Source of the DNA: JAHEFT01 sp963766195
GTDB taxonomy: Bacteria; Pseudomonadota; Gammaproteobacteria; Xanthomonadales; SZUA-36
Direction: 5' to 3'
Length of the DNA stretch: 64,000 nt
NCBI GenBank assembly: GCA_963766195.1
Contig: CAVXYY010000003.1
Location: forward strand, 186,001 to 250,000
Notes under the pieces: generated by a model
The model's database searches: none
Seen by the model: the letters and a program-made list of their open reading frames with translations, nothing else
Told to the model about the DNA's origin: nothing
In this document: piece after piece, positions 56,102-64,000 of the stretch
Layout: each line of letters opens with the position of its first letter
Numbering within the stretch: the stretch's first letter is position 1
Program-made: the position numbers and the translations under genes

Positions 56102-56552
56102 TCAGCGTCGTTCGACCGGGACGACAAAACTGAAATGGCGGCCGTCTGCCGCCGTCATTTCGATGGTAACGGTCTTGCCGGGCAGAATTTCTTCGACGGG
56201 CATCATCAGCATCAGGTGGTAGCCACCCGGTTCGAGAACAATGCTGGAACCTGCCTCTATGGAAAGCGCCGGCACTTCCTTCATCCTGCTCACGCCGTCC
56301 ACCAGTTCGGTGCGATGCAGGCTGACGTCACCGAATGACGGGCTGGTAAAAGACCGAATCTCTATGGCCCCAGGCCCGGGATTTTCGCAATGTGCCAAAT
56401 CCGGCGGTCATACCTGAGCCGGTTGGAAGTGCGCGAATCCAGGCGTCTTTCAGGGTAGGCCCGCTGTTAACCCTGGAGCCGTCACAGGCCGTTACTGCCA
56501 AAATACACGCTATCAACAAGCCGAGGAATGTCGATTGAACTTTTTTTGCCAT
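56102..56552 (-). CDS. PCu(A)C-type copper chaperone lipoprotein (frameshifted near 56388)
   Basis: A periplasmic Cu(I) carrier that supplies cytochrome oxidase. A lipoprotein signal ends LAVTACDG. Then DAWIRALPTGSGMTAGFGTL (the conserved start of the domain) in one frame, and in the next NPGPGAIEIRSFTSPSFGDV with the metal-binding set SLH ... SRM ... GGYHLMLM (His and Met ligands). One extra A in an A4 run after ACATTGCG explains the shift. About 149 residues when repaired. Convergent with uvrA, with a 13-bp gap. Confidence 0.88.
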
Positions 56553-56627
56553 GTCTTAACCCCAAAATCTCTCTGAAAACGTTTAAGGAGTGTCTTAACA
56601 GTGGATGAACCCAAACGGAGATCCAAA

Positions 56628-58138
56628 ATGAACCACCCCAGGAAAAAACTGATTTCTCTTGCCACCGGCTTGCTTTGTACCGGGGTTGCAGTGGCCGCGG
56701 CGCCGGATGCCAGCGATGACTCGATAACCATCTATTCCCGCCTGCAACCCGGTGCGGTTTCACCTGACCTGTACCGGCCGGTTTCCGGGCGGTAATTTTG
56801 GCGGACAGGTACCCGGTTACGCCATCGTTCGCCATGACCGTACCTATGATATCGAAAAAGGCCTGCATCCACTCAGAGTCAGTAATGTTGCGGCGTTGAT
56901 CGACCCTACCACGGTAACTTTTGCTTCGCTCGATCAGCCGGCAACCCGGGTTCTGGAACAAAGCTTTCAGTTCGACCTGGTGAGCCAGGCAAAATTGTTG
57001 CAGCGATACCTGGGGCAGCGGGTGACCGTGGAACAACCGAGGGGTGATAACGTCGACCTCGTTGAAGGCGTTCTGCTCGGGGCAGACGACGGCCTGACGT
57101 TACAAATGGATGATGGAAGTGTCCAGGCTATCCGCAGCTACGGCAACATCCGGTTTTCCCAATTACCCGGTGGATTGATCACAAAGCCCACGCTCGAGTG
57201 GATGCTGGACAGCCCTGTGCGCAGCGCAGCAGAAAACCCGTATCAGCTATGAAACCACCGGAATGACCTGGTGGACGGACTACAACATCATCTACGACGA
57301 ATCCAGGGATTGCTCGATGGACCTCTCGGCCTGGGTGAGTATCATCAACCAGTCGGGCGCCGGTTTTAATGACGCCCGCTTGAAATTGATTGCCGGCGAT
57401 GTAAACCGCGCCGAAAACCGGCAGCCCAGGCGCGACGTCGTGTACAAAATGGCCATGGCGGAAGAGTCTGACGGTTTCGTGGAAAAGTCTTTTTTTGAAT
57501 ACCATCTCTATACGCTTGACCGGCGCACCAGCCTGCCGGACAACTCGACCAAGCAAATCCAGCTGATGCCGACCGCCCGCGATATCCAGTGCCAAAAAGA
57601 ACTGGTGTTTGCGCCCACGATGGATATGGCGTTCCACGGATACCAGCAATTCGACCAGGAATACGGACGTTACGGCAACGGCGATGTCAATGTATACCTG
57701 CGATTCGAAAACAAGAAATCCCGGCAACTTGGAATTCCGCTGCCGGCAGGCAGGATTCGCGTCAACCAACTGGATCCGGCTGACGGCAGCCTGGAATTCA
57801 TCGGTGAGGATGTGATCGACCACACGCCCAGGAACGAAGATGTGTTGATCGAAATGGGCAATGCCTTTGACGTTGTCGGTGAGCGCAAACAAACCGATTT
57901 CCGGGTTGATACCCGGACCAGGAACCTTTGGGAAACGTTTGAAATCCGTTTACGCAATCACAAGGACGAGGCGGTCGATATCGTTGTTCTTGAAAACCTC
58001 TACCGGGCCGCGAACTGGGAAATCGAAAACGCCAGCCAGGAGCACGGGAAGGAAAACAGTAACCGGATCAGGTTTGACGTGAATGTCCCGAGTGAAGGCG
58101 AACAGGTGATCGTTTACACGGCTCACTACACGTGGTGA
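56628..58138 (+). CDS. DUF4139-type secreted protein (two frameshifts)
   Basis: The ATG at 56628 (CGGAG 7 nt before) opens a signal peptide (LISLATGLLCTGVAVAAA). The rest is spread over three frames: the first reads to LYRPV near 56780, the second from PGGNFGGQVPGYAIVRHDRT to about 57243, and the third from TRISYETTGMTWWTDYNIIY to 58138. The middle (GVLLGADDGLTLQMDDGSVQ) and last parts (LPAGRIRVNQLDPADGSLEF, VDVRT-like strands) fit DUF4139 and related mucoidy-inhibitor-like proteins, a family of unknown function. Both breaks are one extra base in short T or A runs. About 502 residues when repaired. Confidence 0.82.
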
Positions 58139-58141
58139 GTG

Positions 58142-58252
58142 AAGACCAGTGGGAGCGAGCCACGCTCGCGATATTGCGGAAGCCGGTCATGCCGGTGATA
58201 TTTCTGAGTAGCCAGGGAGGGTTTAAGCAATCGCCGGCATGGCCAGCTCTCA
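58142..58252. repeat. Pair of REP-like palindromic elements
   Basis: Between the DUF4139 gene and a small minus-strand gene lie GGGAGCGAGCCACGCTCGCGA (palindromic GAGCG...CGCTC) at about 58151 and, 60 bp on, the reverse of the REP-like unit at 52359 (TCGCCGGCATGGCCAGCTCT, 58231-58250). Opposed REP units near gene ends are typical of BIME arrays, which can protect mRNA 3' ends. Confidence 0.55.
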
Positions 58253-58264
58253 CAATGGCCGTTC

Positions 58265-58586
58265 CTACTGACGTTTACCGTACTGGATGGCAGGATCTGC
58301 CTGGACCCGGGTTTTGGCAACCGGGCTGCCGGGCGCCTTGGTTATCGGTTCCGGCCGCGCAAATTTCACGGTATTGCCGGACTGGTAACCGGTATAGGGA
58401 CGCGGAGACCAGATGGTGATGCTGCCAGTACTGGTTGTTCACGGTGTGGCCCTGGCGGTAGGTTCCATAACCGGTCTGCTGAAATGCGTGGGTGTGGGGA
58501 ATGTTGGGCACTTCATGCGCGCGGGAAGCCACTGGAAACAGCATCATGGCGGCCGCGGCCGCAAGAATAATCTGATGAGCTTTCAT
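58265..58586 (-). CDS. Small secreted His/Tyr-rich protein (frameshifted near 58412)
   Basis: A signal peptide (LAAAAAMMLFPVASRAHE) is followed by a His- and Gln-rich segment (VPNIPHTHAFQQTGYGTYRQ). The annotated frame then changes to an arginine-rich nonsense tail; the neighbouring frame reads IWSPRPYTGYQSGNTVKFAR and ends PAIQYGKRQ at 58265, which is more natural. One extra C in CACCATC accounts for it. About 106 residues. No family recognised. It could bind metal through its histidines, but that is speculative. Confidence 0.55.
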
Positions 58587-58697
58587 AAAAATTCCTCCAC
58601 CGGTTCAGACACTCGCTTTCATTGTGACTTAAATTGCTCTTCCTGGATACAAAGTCTAGACTCTGGGCGCTGAACAAATCCTGAACGGGGAACAACC

Positions 58698-59451
58698 ATG
58701 CTGGATACCATTGACCACGGAAATGTGCGTGAAATCAGGCTTAACCGCCCACCTGCAAACGCGCTGAGCCCTGAACTGGTTGAGCTGATCATCGAGTCAC
58801 TGAACAAGGCAGCAGAGCAGGCTGGCGCTGTCGTCGTATCGGGCCTGCCGGGCATGTTTTCAGCCGGGCTCGATGTTCCGCAGCTGATCCGGATGGAGCG
58901 GTCCGAAATGTCCCTGTTCTGGTATCGATTTCTGCAGATGCTGAAAATCATAGCCACGATGCCTGTCCCCATTGCCTTCGCGATGACGGGACACGCCCCT
59001 GCCGGCGGTATTGTCATGGCCATATTTGGTGACTATCGCATCATGCCGCGCGGAGGATTCAAGACCGGAATGAACGAAGTGCAGGTTGGACTGGTGGTTC
59101 CAGCGCAGGTTCACCAGGCGCTTGTACGAGCCGTGGGCGCACATGTTGCGGAAAGAATTCTCGTTGCCGGTGAAATCATGAGTTCGGAAAAAGCGCTCGG
59201 AAATCGGCCTGGTTGATGAACTGGCGGACGACCCGGCATCCGCGGTCGTACGCGCGATCGAATGGTGCGAAATGCACCTGTCGTTACCCCGGGAGGCGAT
59301 GTTGAAAACGCGAAAAATGGCCCGTGCGGATCTGCACGGACTTTTTGAAGGGGGTGAGAAACAGCGTGACGGGGATTTTGTCGATATCTGGTTCTCGGAT
59401 TCCACGCGCAGTGCGCTGAACGAACTGCTGAACCGCCTGGCTAAAAAATAA
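58698..59451 (+). CDS. Enoyl-CoA hydratase/isomerase family protein (frameshifted near 59203)
   Basis: Crotonase-fold protein of about 250 residues. Visible are NRPPANALSPELVELI near residue 14, SGLPGMFSAGLDVPQLI near 48 (CoA-binding oxyanion loop), MTGHAPAGGIVMAIFGDYRI near 97 and MNEVQVGLVVP near 130. The first frame stops after SSEKALGNRPG; the next continues EIGLVDELADDPASAVVRAI to 59451. One extra G near 59203 explains it. The typical catalytic Glu pair is not obvious, so hydratase or isomerase activity is open. The ATG at 58698 has GGGGAA upstream. Confidence 0.87.
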
Positions 59452-59457
59452 GGAATT

Positions 59458-60312
59458 TCAAGGCGCCATACCTGTCCTGACCGGCATCGCGGGGTCACGA
59501 ATCCACTCGCTCCAGGAGCCGGGATAAAGACGCGTAAACCCCAGGCCGGCCAATTCCATCGCAAACAGGTTATGACAGGCGGTGACACCGGATCCACAGG
59601 AATGAACTACCTTCCCGGCATTCCCGGGACCCAGCAACGTTTCAAACTGGGATTTCAAGCTTTCCGGGGTGCTGAACCGGCCTGATTGGTCCAGGTTTTC
59701 ACCGAAAGGCCGGTTCAGCGCACCGGGAATGTGCCCGGCTTTCGTGTCCAGGTTTTCGACCTGCCCCGTATAACGTTCCCGGGCCCGCGCATCCAGCACA
59801 AGCCACCCGGGCGATTCCAGGTGAGCGCGCAAGGTCGCTGTCGATACCGCCAATCGCTGATCAGGCACGAGATTTTCCCGGTTTGAAGGCACCACTGCGG
59901 GCGCGCCGGTTTCCAGGGGGCGACCGGATTCGATCCAGGCCGCAAGGCCGCCATCAAGCAGTGCCGCGGAGTGACCGAAATACCGCATCATCCACCACAG
60001 CCGGGCAGAGATGGCGTTGGAACGGTCGTCATAGGCCACCAGCAGCTTGTCTTTCGACCAACCGGCGGATGCGAGGAACTGTGCAAACCGGGCTGCGCCG
60101 GGCAAGGGATGGCGACCGGTATGAGCTTCAACCGGGGCCGCAAGGTCATCGTCCAGGTGGGCGTATCCAGCGCCGGGTATATGCCCTGCCAGCCAGGCGG
60201 CTTTGCCGCTTTGCGGATCTGAAAGATCAAAGCGGCAGTCCACGACCGTGCACTGGCTGTTTTGTATCAGTTCATCAAGGCGCGCTGGAGATACCAGGAT
60301 TTCGCTGTTCAT
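59458..60312 (-). CDS. sseA: 3-mercaptopyruvate/thiosulfate sulfurtransferase
   Basis: Two rhodanese domains in 284 residues. The N-domain has VVDCRFDLSDPQSGKAAWL near 23; the C-domain carries the catalytic Cys loop HSCGSGVTACHN near 235, which with the Gly-Ser-Gly-Val-Thr form points to mercaptopyruvate sulfurtransferase. The ATG at 60312 overlaps the nudL stop (ATGA). It moves sulfane sulfur to acceptors such as cyanide or thioredoxin. Intact. Confidence 0.93.
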   Translation of the reverse strand: MNSEILVSPARLDELIQNSQCTVVDCRFDLSDPQSGKAAWLAGHIPGAGYAHLDDDLAAPVEAHTGRHPLPGAARFAQFLASAGWSKDKLLVAYDDRSNAISARLWWMMRYFGHSAALLDGGLAAWIESGRPLETGAPAVVPSNRENLVPDQRLAVSTATLRAHLESPGWLVLDARARERYTGQVENLDTKAGHIPGALNRPFGENLDQSGRFSTPESLKSQFETLLGPGNAGKVVHSCGSGVTACHNLFAMELAGLGFTRLYPGSWSEWIRDPAMPVRTGMAP

Positions 60313-60953
60313 GTCTGGCGCCCTGTCACACGTGATATTTTGCGTGACTGGGCACAAGTCTGCATCCTTGAATTGAGGTTCATCAGCATGGCCGCCGTGG
60401 CGCCCCAGATTTTTTGGCCTTGCCAGTGCAACGTGTAAATCGGATACTCCTGACCGTTCCGCTCAAAAATTCGCGTTTCGTACCGGGACATATCCAGCAC
60501 AACGGCAAGAGGAACCGTGAAAACTTCGGCCACTTCACGCGCGTCCGGTATCCAGATAACCGGCGGTGTAACCAGGGCAACGACCGGCAAAACCCGGTAG
60601 TCGGAAATCGTGTCCATGCGATCCAGGAAGCCAATTGGCCGCGCCACCTCGGGTGGCAAGCCAATCTCTTCATGTGCCTCGCGCAGAGCGGTCTGGACCG
60701 CAGAGGCGTCGTTTTCCTCTGCAGCGCCGCCAGGAAAACTCACCTGGCCCGGGTGCTGGGGAAGATGGTCGGCCCGGCGGGTAAAAACGACTTCGGGCTC
60801 GGGCAGATCCAGCAACGGCACCAACACGGCCGCAGTCCTGCTCGGACGGAATGACTGGTCCCCGGGAGGCCGGTAACCACTGACGTCGAGGTCGCGGACG
60901 CCATATTCCAGGGGCGAAACGGCTTCCAGCAACAGTTCACGCCAGTGACTCAT
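60309..60953 (-). CDS. nudL: Nudix CoA pyrophosphatase
   Basis: A 214-residue Nudix hydrolase. The Nudix box is GGAAEENDASAVQTALREAH followed by EEIGLP, near residues 73-100, and the NudL-type UPF0035 segment QVSFPGG directly precedes it. The enzyme splits CoA or acyl-CoA to phosphopantetheine and 3',5'-ADP. The second of two adjacent Met codons (60953) is taken as start. It is translationally coupled to sseA. Confidence 0.92.
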   Translation of the reverse strand: MSHWRELLLEAVSPLEYGVRDLDVSGYRPPGDQSFRPSRTAAVLVPLLDLPEPEVVFTRRADHLPQHPGQVSFPGGAAEENDASAVQTALREAHEEIGLPPEVARPIGFLDRMDTISDYRVLPVVALVTPPVIWIPDAREVAEVFTVPLAVVLDMSRYETRIFERNGQEYPIYTLHWQGQKIWGATAAMLMNLNSRMQTCAQSRKISRVTGRQT

Positions 60954-61009
60954 CACCTAATTAGTCCCCAGAAATGATACGGGGCCCGGAAAGGCCCCGT
61001 TCACGGACA

Positions 61010-61690
61010 TTACTTGACGATTTCGACCAGCTTGAGATCGAAAATCAGCGTCTCATTCGGGCCGACCGGCGGATTGCCGCGGGCGCCAAAAGCCAGTTCC
61101 GGTGGAATGAACACCTGCCAGGTTGAGCCCGTCTTCATCAGCGGCAACACTTCCTGCCAGCCTTTCAGCACTGTCTCTACATTGAATTCTTCCGGAACGC
61201 CACGCGCAAAGGAACTGTCAAATTCCAGCCCATCGGTCCTGGAACCCCGGTAATGAACTTTCACAGTGCTGGTCATTCCGGGACGGGCACCGTCGCCTTC
61301 CTCGATGATCCGGTACTGAATACCGCTGGGCAGCGCAACAATCCCATTCTTTTTCAGGTTGGCTGCCAGGAATTCTTCAGACGCTTTCTGGTTTTCTGCC
61401 GCCAGTTTCTGGAATGCTTCTGCTTGTTCCTGCCTTACTTTTTGCTGCAAGGCGGTCAGCATGGCCACCATTTCTTCGGCCGGGACCTGTGGTTCCTTAC
61501 CTGATGAAGAATCGCGAATTGCGGCGATGATAGTCTCAACATCAAACTCGGCGCCACGGCGCTGAATATCTTCACCAATATCCCAGCCTACTGCATAACT
61601 GAGTTTGCCCTTATCACTTGCCAAATCCTGAGCCATAACGGGGCCTGCTAAAAAAGCGGCCAGGACGGTAAACGCGAAAATCACTCGCAT
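61010..61690 (-). CDS. FKBP-type peptidyl-prolyl isomerase, FkpA/Mip-like
   Basis: A signal peptide (VIFAFTVLAAFLAGPVMA) is followed by a helical dimerisation domain (residues 25-115, with ADLK-like DKGKLSYAVGWDIGEDIQRR) and an FKBP domain (VKVHYRGSRTDGLEFDSSFA near 145, VIPGW-like KGWQEVLPLMKTGSTWQVFI near 180, GPNETLIFDLKLVEI at the end). Periplasmic folding helper. AGGAGG lies before the ATG. 226 residues, normal for FkpA. A GC hairpin without T-run (60979-61000) separates it from nudL. Confidence 0.93.
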   Translation of the reverse strand: MRVIFAFTVLAAFLAGPVMAQDLASDKGKLSYAVGWDIGEDIQRRGAEFDVETIIAAIRDSSSGKEPQVPAEEMVAMLTALQQKVRQEQAEAFQKLAAENQKASEEFLAANLKKNGIVALPSGIQYRIIEEGDGARPGMTSTVKVHYRGSRTDGLEFDSSFARGVPEEFNVETVLKGWQEVLPLMKTGSTWQVFIPPELAFGARGNPPVGPNETLIFDLKLVEIVK

Positions 61691-62020
61691 CAGGTATTCC
61701 TCCTGCTTCTATACAAATTCCGGCAATTTAAGCCGGCGCATCAAAAGTGAATCATTTTACAGGAGCATAGCGGTGTGCGCCATGCGCATTTAGATAAAAT
61801 CAGATTCCCTGTATCCATTCATCATCGTGGACACAGCCATAGACCACCAATTGCCTGGCAAGTTTCCGCCACCTTTTGGTGGGATTTGCCAAGGCCAGCG
61901 GCCGGATCACCGAAAAAAGCGAAAGCAAACGCATTGGTTGCAACAAGATAACGCGAAATTTCAAGCTGGCACGAACCCTGCATTATTAGGGTAGAGATTG
62001 ATTAACCAGGAGTAAAGGTA
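61691..62020 (+). promoter_or_regulatory. pspA upstream region with sigma-54 promoter
   Basis: No gene is seen here. TGGCACGAACCCTGCA at 61967-61982 has the -24 GG and -12 GC doublets exactly 10 bases apart and the full TGGCACG element, a near-consensus sigma-54 promoter about 40 bp before pspA. Further upstream CCACC-TTTT-GGTGG (61869-61882) sits inside a larger imperfect repeat and is a candidate activator site. The rest of the interval shows nothing I recognise. In E. coli pspF is divergent at this place; here an FKBP gene is. Confidence 0.75.
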
Positions 62021-62695
62021 ATGGGTATATTTTCCCGATTCAGCGATATCGTAAATGCAAACATCAATGCCGTTCTGGAAAAAGCCGAAGACCCGGAGAA
62101 GATCATTCGGCTAATGATCCAGGAAATGGAAGACACCCTGGTGGAAATCCGTTCGGCCGCAGCCAAATGCATCGCCGATCGCAAGGAACTGGGCCGGCAC
62201 ATCGATCACCTCGAGCGTGAAAAATCGGAGTGGTCCAACCGGGCAGAACTTGCGATACGCCGTGAACGCGATGACCTGGCCCGCGCCGCCCTGGTTGAAA
62301 AGCAGGCAATCGGCGACCGGGTTGACAAAATGAGGATCGAATTGGTCAGCCTGGACGGCCAACTGGACAAATTCAACGCCGACATCACCCAGCTGCAATC
62401 CAAACTGGACGACGCCAAAACGCGCCAGCGCAGTATCGTGATCCGGCACAAAACCGCCAGTTCGCAACTGTCGGCCAGGAAGCACATTCATGACGACCGC
62501 ATCGACGAAATGCTTTTCCGCTTTGAAAACGCCGAGCGGCGGATCGACCGGGTGGAGTCAGAAGCCGAGGCGGTTAATATGGGCAGGGGAAAAGGCCTGG
62601 CCGACGAAATTGCAGACCTGGAACAGGACGATCGCGTGGAAGCCGAGCTGGCTGATCTGAAGTCAAAGGTCAGCGATAACGCAGAGGAGAAATAG
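62021..62695 (+). CDS. pspA: Phage shock protein A
   Basis: A 224-residue coiled-coil ESCRT-III-like protein that binds stressed inner membrane and, in enterobacteria, also inhibits the activator PspF. MGIFSRFSDIVNANINAVLE with amphipathic helix, then EDPEKIIRLMIQEMEDTLVE near 26, are diagnostic. The remainder is helical and charged. GGAG lies before the ATG. First gene of pspABC, under the sigma-54 promoter. Confidence 0.96.
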   Translation: MGIFSRFSDIVNANINAVLEKAEDPEKIIRLMIQEMEDTLVEIRSAAAKCIADRKELGRHIDHLEREKSEWSNRAELAIRRERDDLARAALVEKQAIGDRVDKMRIELVSLDGQLDKFNADITQLQSKLDDAKTRQRSIVIRHKTASSQLSARKHIHDDRIDEMLFRFENAERRIDRVESEAEAVNMGRGKGLADEIADLEQDDRVEAELADLKSKVSDNAEEK

Positions 62696-62697
62696 TG

Positions 62698-62916
62698 ATG
62701 GGTGAAGTCATTCCAATCCTGATGGTAACGATTTGTTTGCCTTTGTGGATCATTTTTCACTACACGACCAAGATGAAGATGTCCAAGGGCCTGTCGCCCG
62801 AAGATGAAAAAATGCTCAGCGAAGTCTGGGAATCGGCAAACAAGATGCAGGAGCGGATCAATACGCTGGAACGCATTCTTGATATCGAAGCCCCGGACTG
62901 GAGAAAACGTTCATGA
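62698..62916 (+). CDS. pspB: Phage shock protein B
   Basis: A 72-residue protein: one membrane segment (VIPILMVTICLPLWIIFHY) followed by a charged helical tail (MSKGLSPEDEKMLSEVWESA), the PspB pattern. It works with PspC as a membrane sensor that releases PspF from PspA. The ATG at 62698 lies 2 bp after pspA and uses GAGGAG inside the pspA end. It overlaps pspC by 4 bp. Confidence 0.93.
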   Translation: MGEVIPILMVTICLPLWIIFHYTTKMKMSKGLSPEDEKMLSEVWESANKMQERINTLERILDIEAPDWRKRS

Positions 62917-63308
62917 ACGATTTCTACAAGCACAAAAACCCGCACCGCTTATTCCGGGACAAGGAAAATGGGATGATCGCCGGTGTCTGCGCCGGTATCG
63001 CGGAATATTTCGGACTGAACCGCAGGGGTGTGCGCCTGGTGACGTTTCTGTTCATTCTTTTTCCGCCATTTTTTGCATTCATCATCGTTTCATACATCGT
63101 CCTGGCCATCGTGCTTCCGGTAAAACCCGGCAACCTTTATGAAAACACGGAGCAGGCGGAATTCTGGCGCGGTGTCAGCAATGCGCCATCGGACGTTTTC
63201 GGCGCTTTAAGGCACCGCTTTCGTGAACTGAATCATCGACTCGAAAAAATGGAAGCTTTTGTAACTTCCAAAGAGTTTGAAATAGACCGCGAACTGGGGA
63301 GAAAGTAG
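62913..63308 (+). CDS. pspC: Phage shock protein C
   Basis: A 131-residue protein with the PspC domain: GMIAGVCAGIAEYFGLNRRG near residue 20, then a membrane segment TFLFILFPPFFAFIIVSYIV, and a C-terminal helix (FRELNHRLEKMEAFVTSKEF). It signals with PspB. Last recognised gene of the operon; no pspD follows. Confidence 0.95.
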   Translation: MNDFYKHKNPHRLFRDKENGMIAGVCAGIAEYFGLNRRGVRLVTFLFILFPPFFAFIIVSYIVLAIVLPVKPGNLYENTEQAEFWRGVSNAPSDVFGALRHRFRELNHRLEKMEAFVTSKEFEIDRELGRK

Positions 63309-63460
63309 CCAGGCCGGCAGGTAATAAGGAAGGAACACGACAAAGCGAAGGATTCTGTCGTCAGCCTGTAACCAAACGCCCGTATTCTGCGTCAATACTA
63401 ATAAGGAAAAGCGGTCTTGATGGGCAACCGTTCGACAGACCCGGGAAAAGGAACAAAACA

Positions 63461-63685
63461 ATGAACGCCAACTACCAGTGCAAAATCAGCAAACCCGAAC
63501 CAAGAGCACCCCTGTTTGAGTCTACCTGGCTGGCGCTTTTTCTGGCCCTGCGCCAGGAATGGCTGAAATCACGCACCCAGGCCCAGGGAGTCACTAATGC
63601 GCGTGATAGCTTTTTTCTCCGGCTGTCACGGCCAGGTCCAGCCTGTTCTCCTGAGGGGTTAGTGGACAGGTTGCATATTCACTGA
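63461..63685 (+). CDS. Doubtful short reading frame
   Basis: An ATG at 63461 with GGAAAAGGAA upstream opens 74 codons (MNANYQCKISKPEPRAPLFE at the start, with a hydrophobic patch LALFLALRQEWLK). The last third lies antisense over the end of the DUF1684 gene and looks like shadow sequence. It may be a small protein broken by another indel or no gene at all. No family recognised. The gap 63309-63460 before it shows nothing else. Confidence 0.25.
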   Translation: MNANYQCKISKPEPRAPLFESTWLALFLALRQEWLKSRTQAQGVTNARDSFFLRLSRPGPACSPEGLVDRLHIH

Positions 63686-64000
63686 ATGCACAAGGTGGGT
63701 TGTAAGCCTTGTTGAAGTCGATCACCAGTCGCCCGTCAACCGGCAAACCATCACTGTAAAGATAACGCCCTGCCCCGTATGTTTCGCGACCAGAGGTCCG
63801 GTCGGCAAATAAAAACCACACTGTTTCCGAGTTTTCTTCACCAAGACCCAACAAACGGTAGGTTTTTCCATCGCGGTCAAACTCGGCGTAACCGTAAACC
63901 GGCGATGCTTCAAACTGGCCCAGGACGTTTGCTATTTCGATCGTTTGCCCTTCTTCCGCCGGTATGAAGCGGGCATCAAATCGCCAATCGGGCTGGATTT
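63594..64000 (-). CDS. DUF1684 domain protein, 5' end outside the window
   Basis: The frame is open to the window edge, with about 135 C-terminal residues visible. The conserved DUF1684 block is clear: GRYLYSDGLPVDGRLVIDFN, then KAYNPPCAFSEYATCPLTPQ and ENRLDLAVTAGEKSY at the end. Upstream are FDARFIPAEEG and PVYGYAEFDRDGKTYRLLGL, also typical. Family function unknown. The first ATG inside the window (63854) is not the start, because the family body clearly extends before it. Convergent with pspC. Confidence 0.87.
   Translation of the reverse strand, partial: IQPDWRFDARFIPAEEGQTIEIANVLGQFEASPVYGYAEFDRDGKTYRLLGLGEENSETVWFLFADRTSGRETYGAGRYLYSDGLPVDGRLVIDFNKAYNPPCAFSEYATCPLTPQENRLDLAVTAGEKSYHAH

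Noticed and set aside
60979..61000. Terminator between the FKBP gene and nudL
   Set aside because: The GC stem is good, but there is no T-run on the minus strand, so termination is not supported.

Overview
The window looks like part of a gammaproteobacterial chromosome of moderately high GC. The main evidence is gene order. A minor-pilin cluster lies beside ispH-lspA-ileS-ribF-murJ with divergent rpsT, followed by obgE-rpmA-rplU and uvrA, an order typical of Gammaproteobacteria. There are also yiaW/yiaV-type genes, sigma-54 driven pspABC, and a C-terminal domain on a secreted cyclophilin that I associate with Wenzhouxiangella/Woeseia/Xanthomonadales-like bacteria. I cannot place the genus.

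Layout. 0-5.4 kb: a partial kinase-like unknown, a PPP-type phosphatase, a DUF4956 membrane protein, a DUF3313 protein, a Cys-rich repeat protein and two GspH/FimT minor pilins. 5.4-8.5 kb: a [2Fe-2S] ferredoxin, a BCCT transporter and L-2-hydroxyglutarate oxidase. 8.6-17.9 kb: one long minus-strand operon running acyl-CoA ligase, fdsG, fdsB, fdsA, fdhD, fdsD, mobA, moeA (NAD-linked molybdenum formate dehydrogenase with its cofactor genes), divergent from an aldehyde dehydrogenase. 19.4-22.3 kb: alanine racemase, then a class II aldolase overlapping mtnA, which fits the methylthioadenosine/5'-deoxyadenosine salvage shunt. 22.4-33.3 kb: a sigma-54 driven orphan small protein, an outer-membrane barrel, a zinc ribbon, an SQR-like flavoprotein, an MFS carrier, a cyclophilin, an AsmA protein, an OMF-yiaV-yiaW efflux set and a small K+ channel. 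33.4-40.7 kb: a small genomic island at the 3' end of tRNA-Thr(CGT), bounded by a 39-bp direct repeat and almost filled by one 6.5-kb gene for a teneurin-like TTR-NHL-YD/Rhs protein. 40.9-53.1 kb: pilV-pilW-pilX-pilE, a GST, and the conserved housekeeping block. 53.2-64 kb: uvrA, a copper chaperone, a DUF4139 protein, enoyl-CoA hydratase, sseA-nudL, an FKBP isomerase, pspABC and the end of a DUF1684 gene.

About twenty otherwise conserved genes, including essential ones (ispH, obgE, murJ), are each broken by one or more single-base shifts, mostly one extra base and often in a short homopolymer. The likeliest reading is residual indel error in the assembly, not gene decay. Such genes are annotated over their full span with the shift position noted.

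Metabolic themes. The BCCT carrier, DmdB-like acyl-CoA ligase, formate dehydrogenase and mtnA/aldolase pair would fit a marine heterotroph using methylated osmolytes and C1 units, though that link is inference. The most unusual items are the teneurin-like island gene and the sigma-54 controlled small protein.
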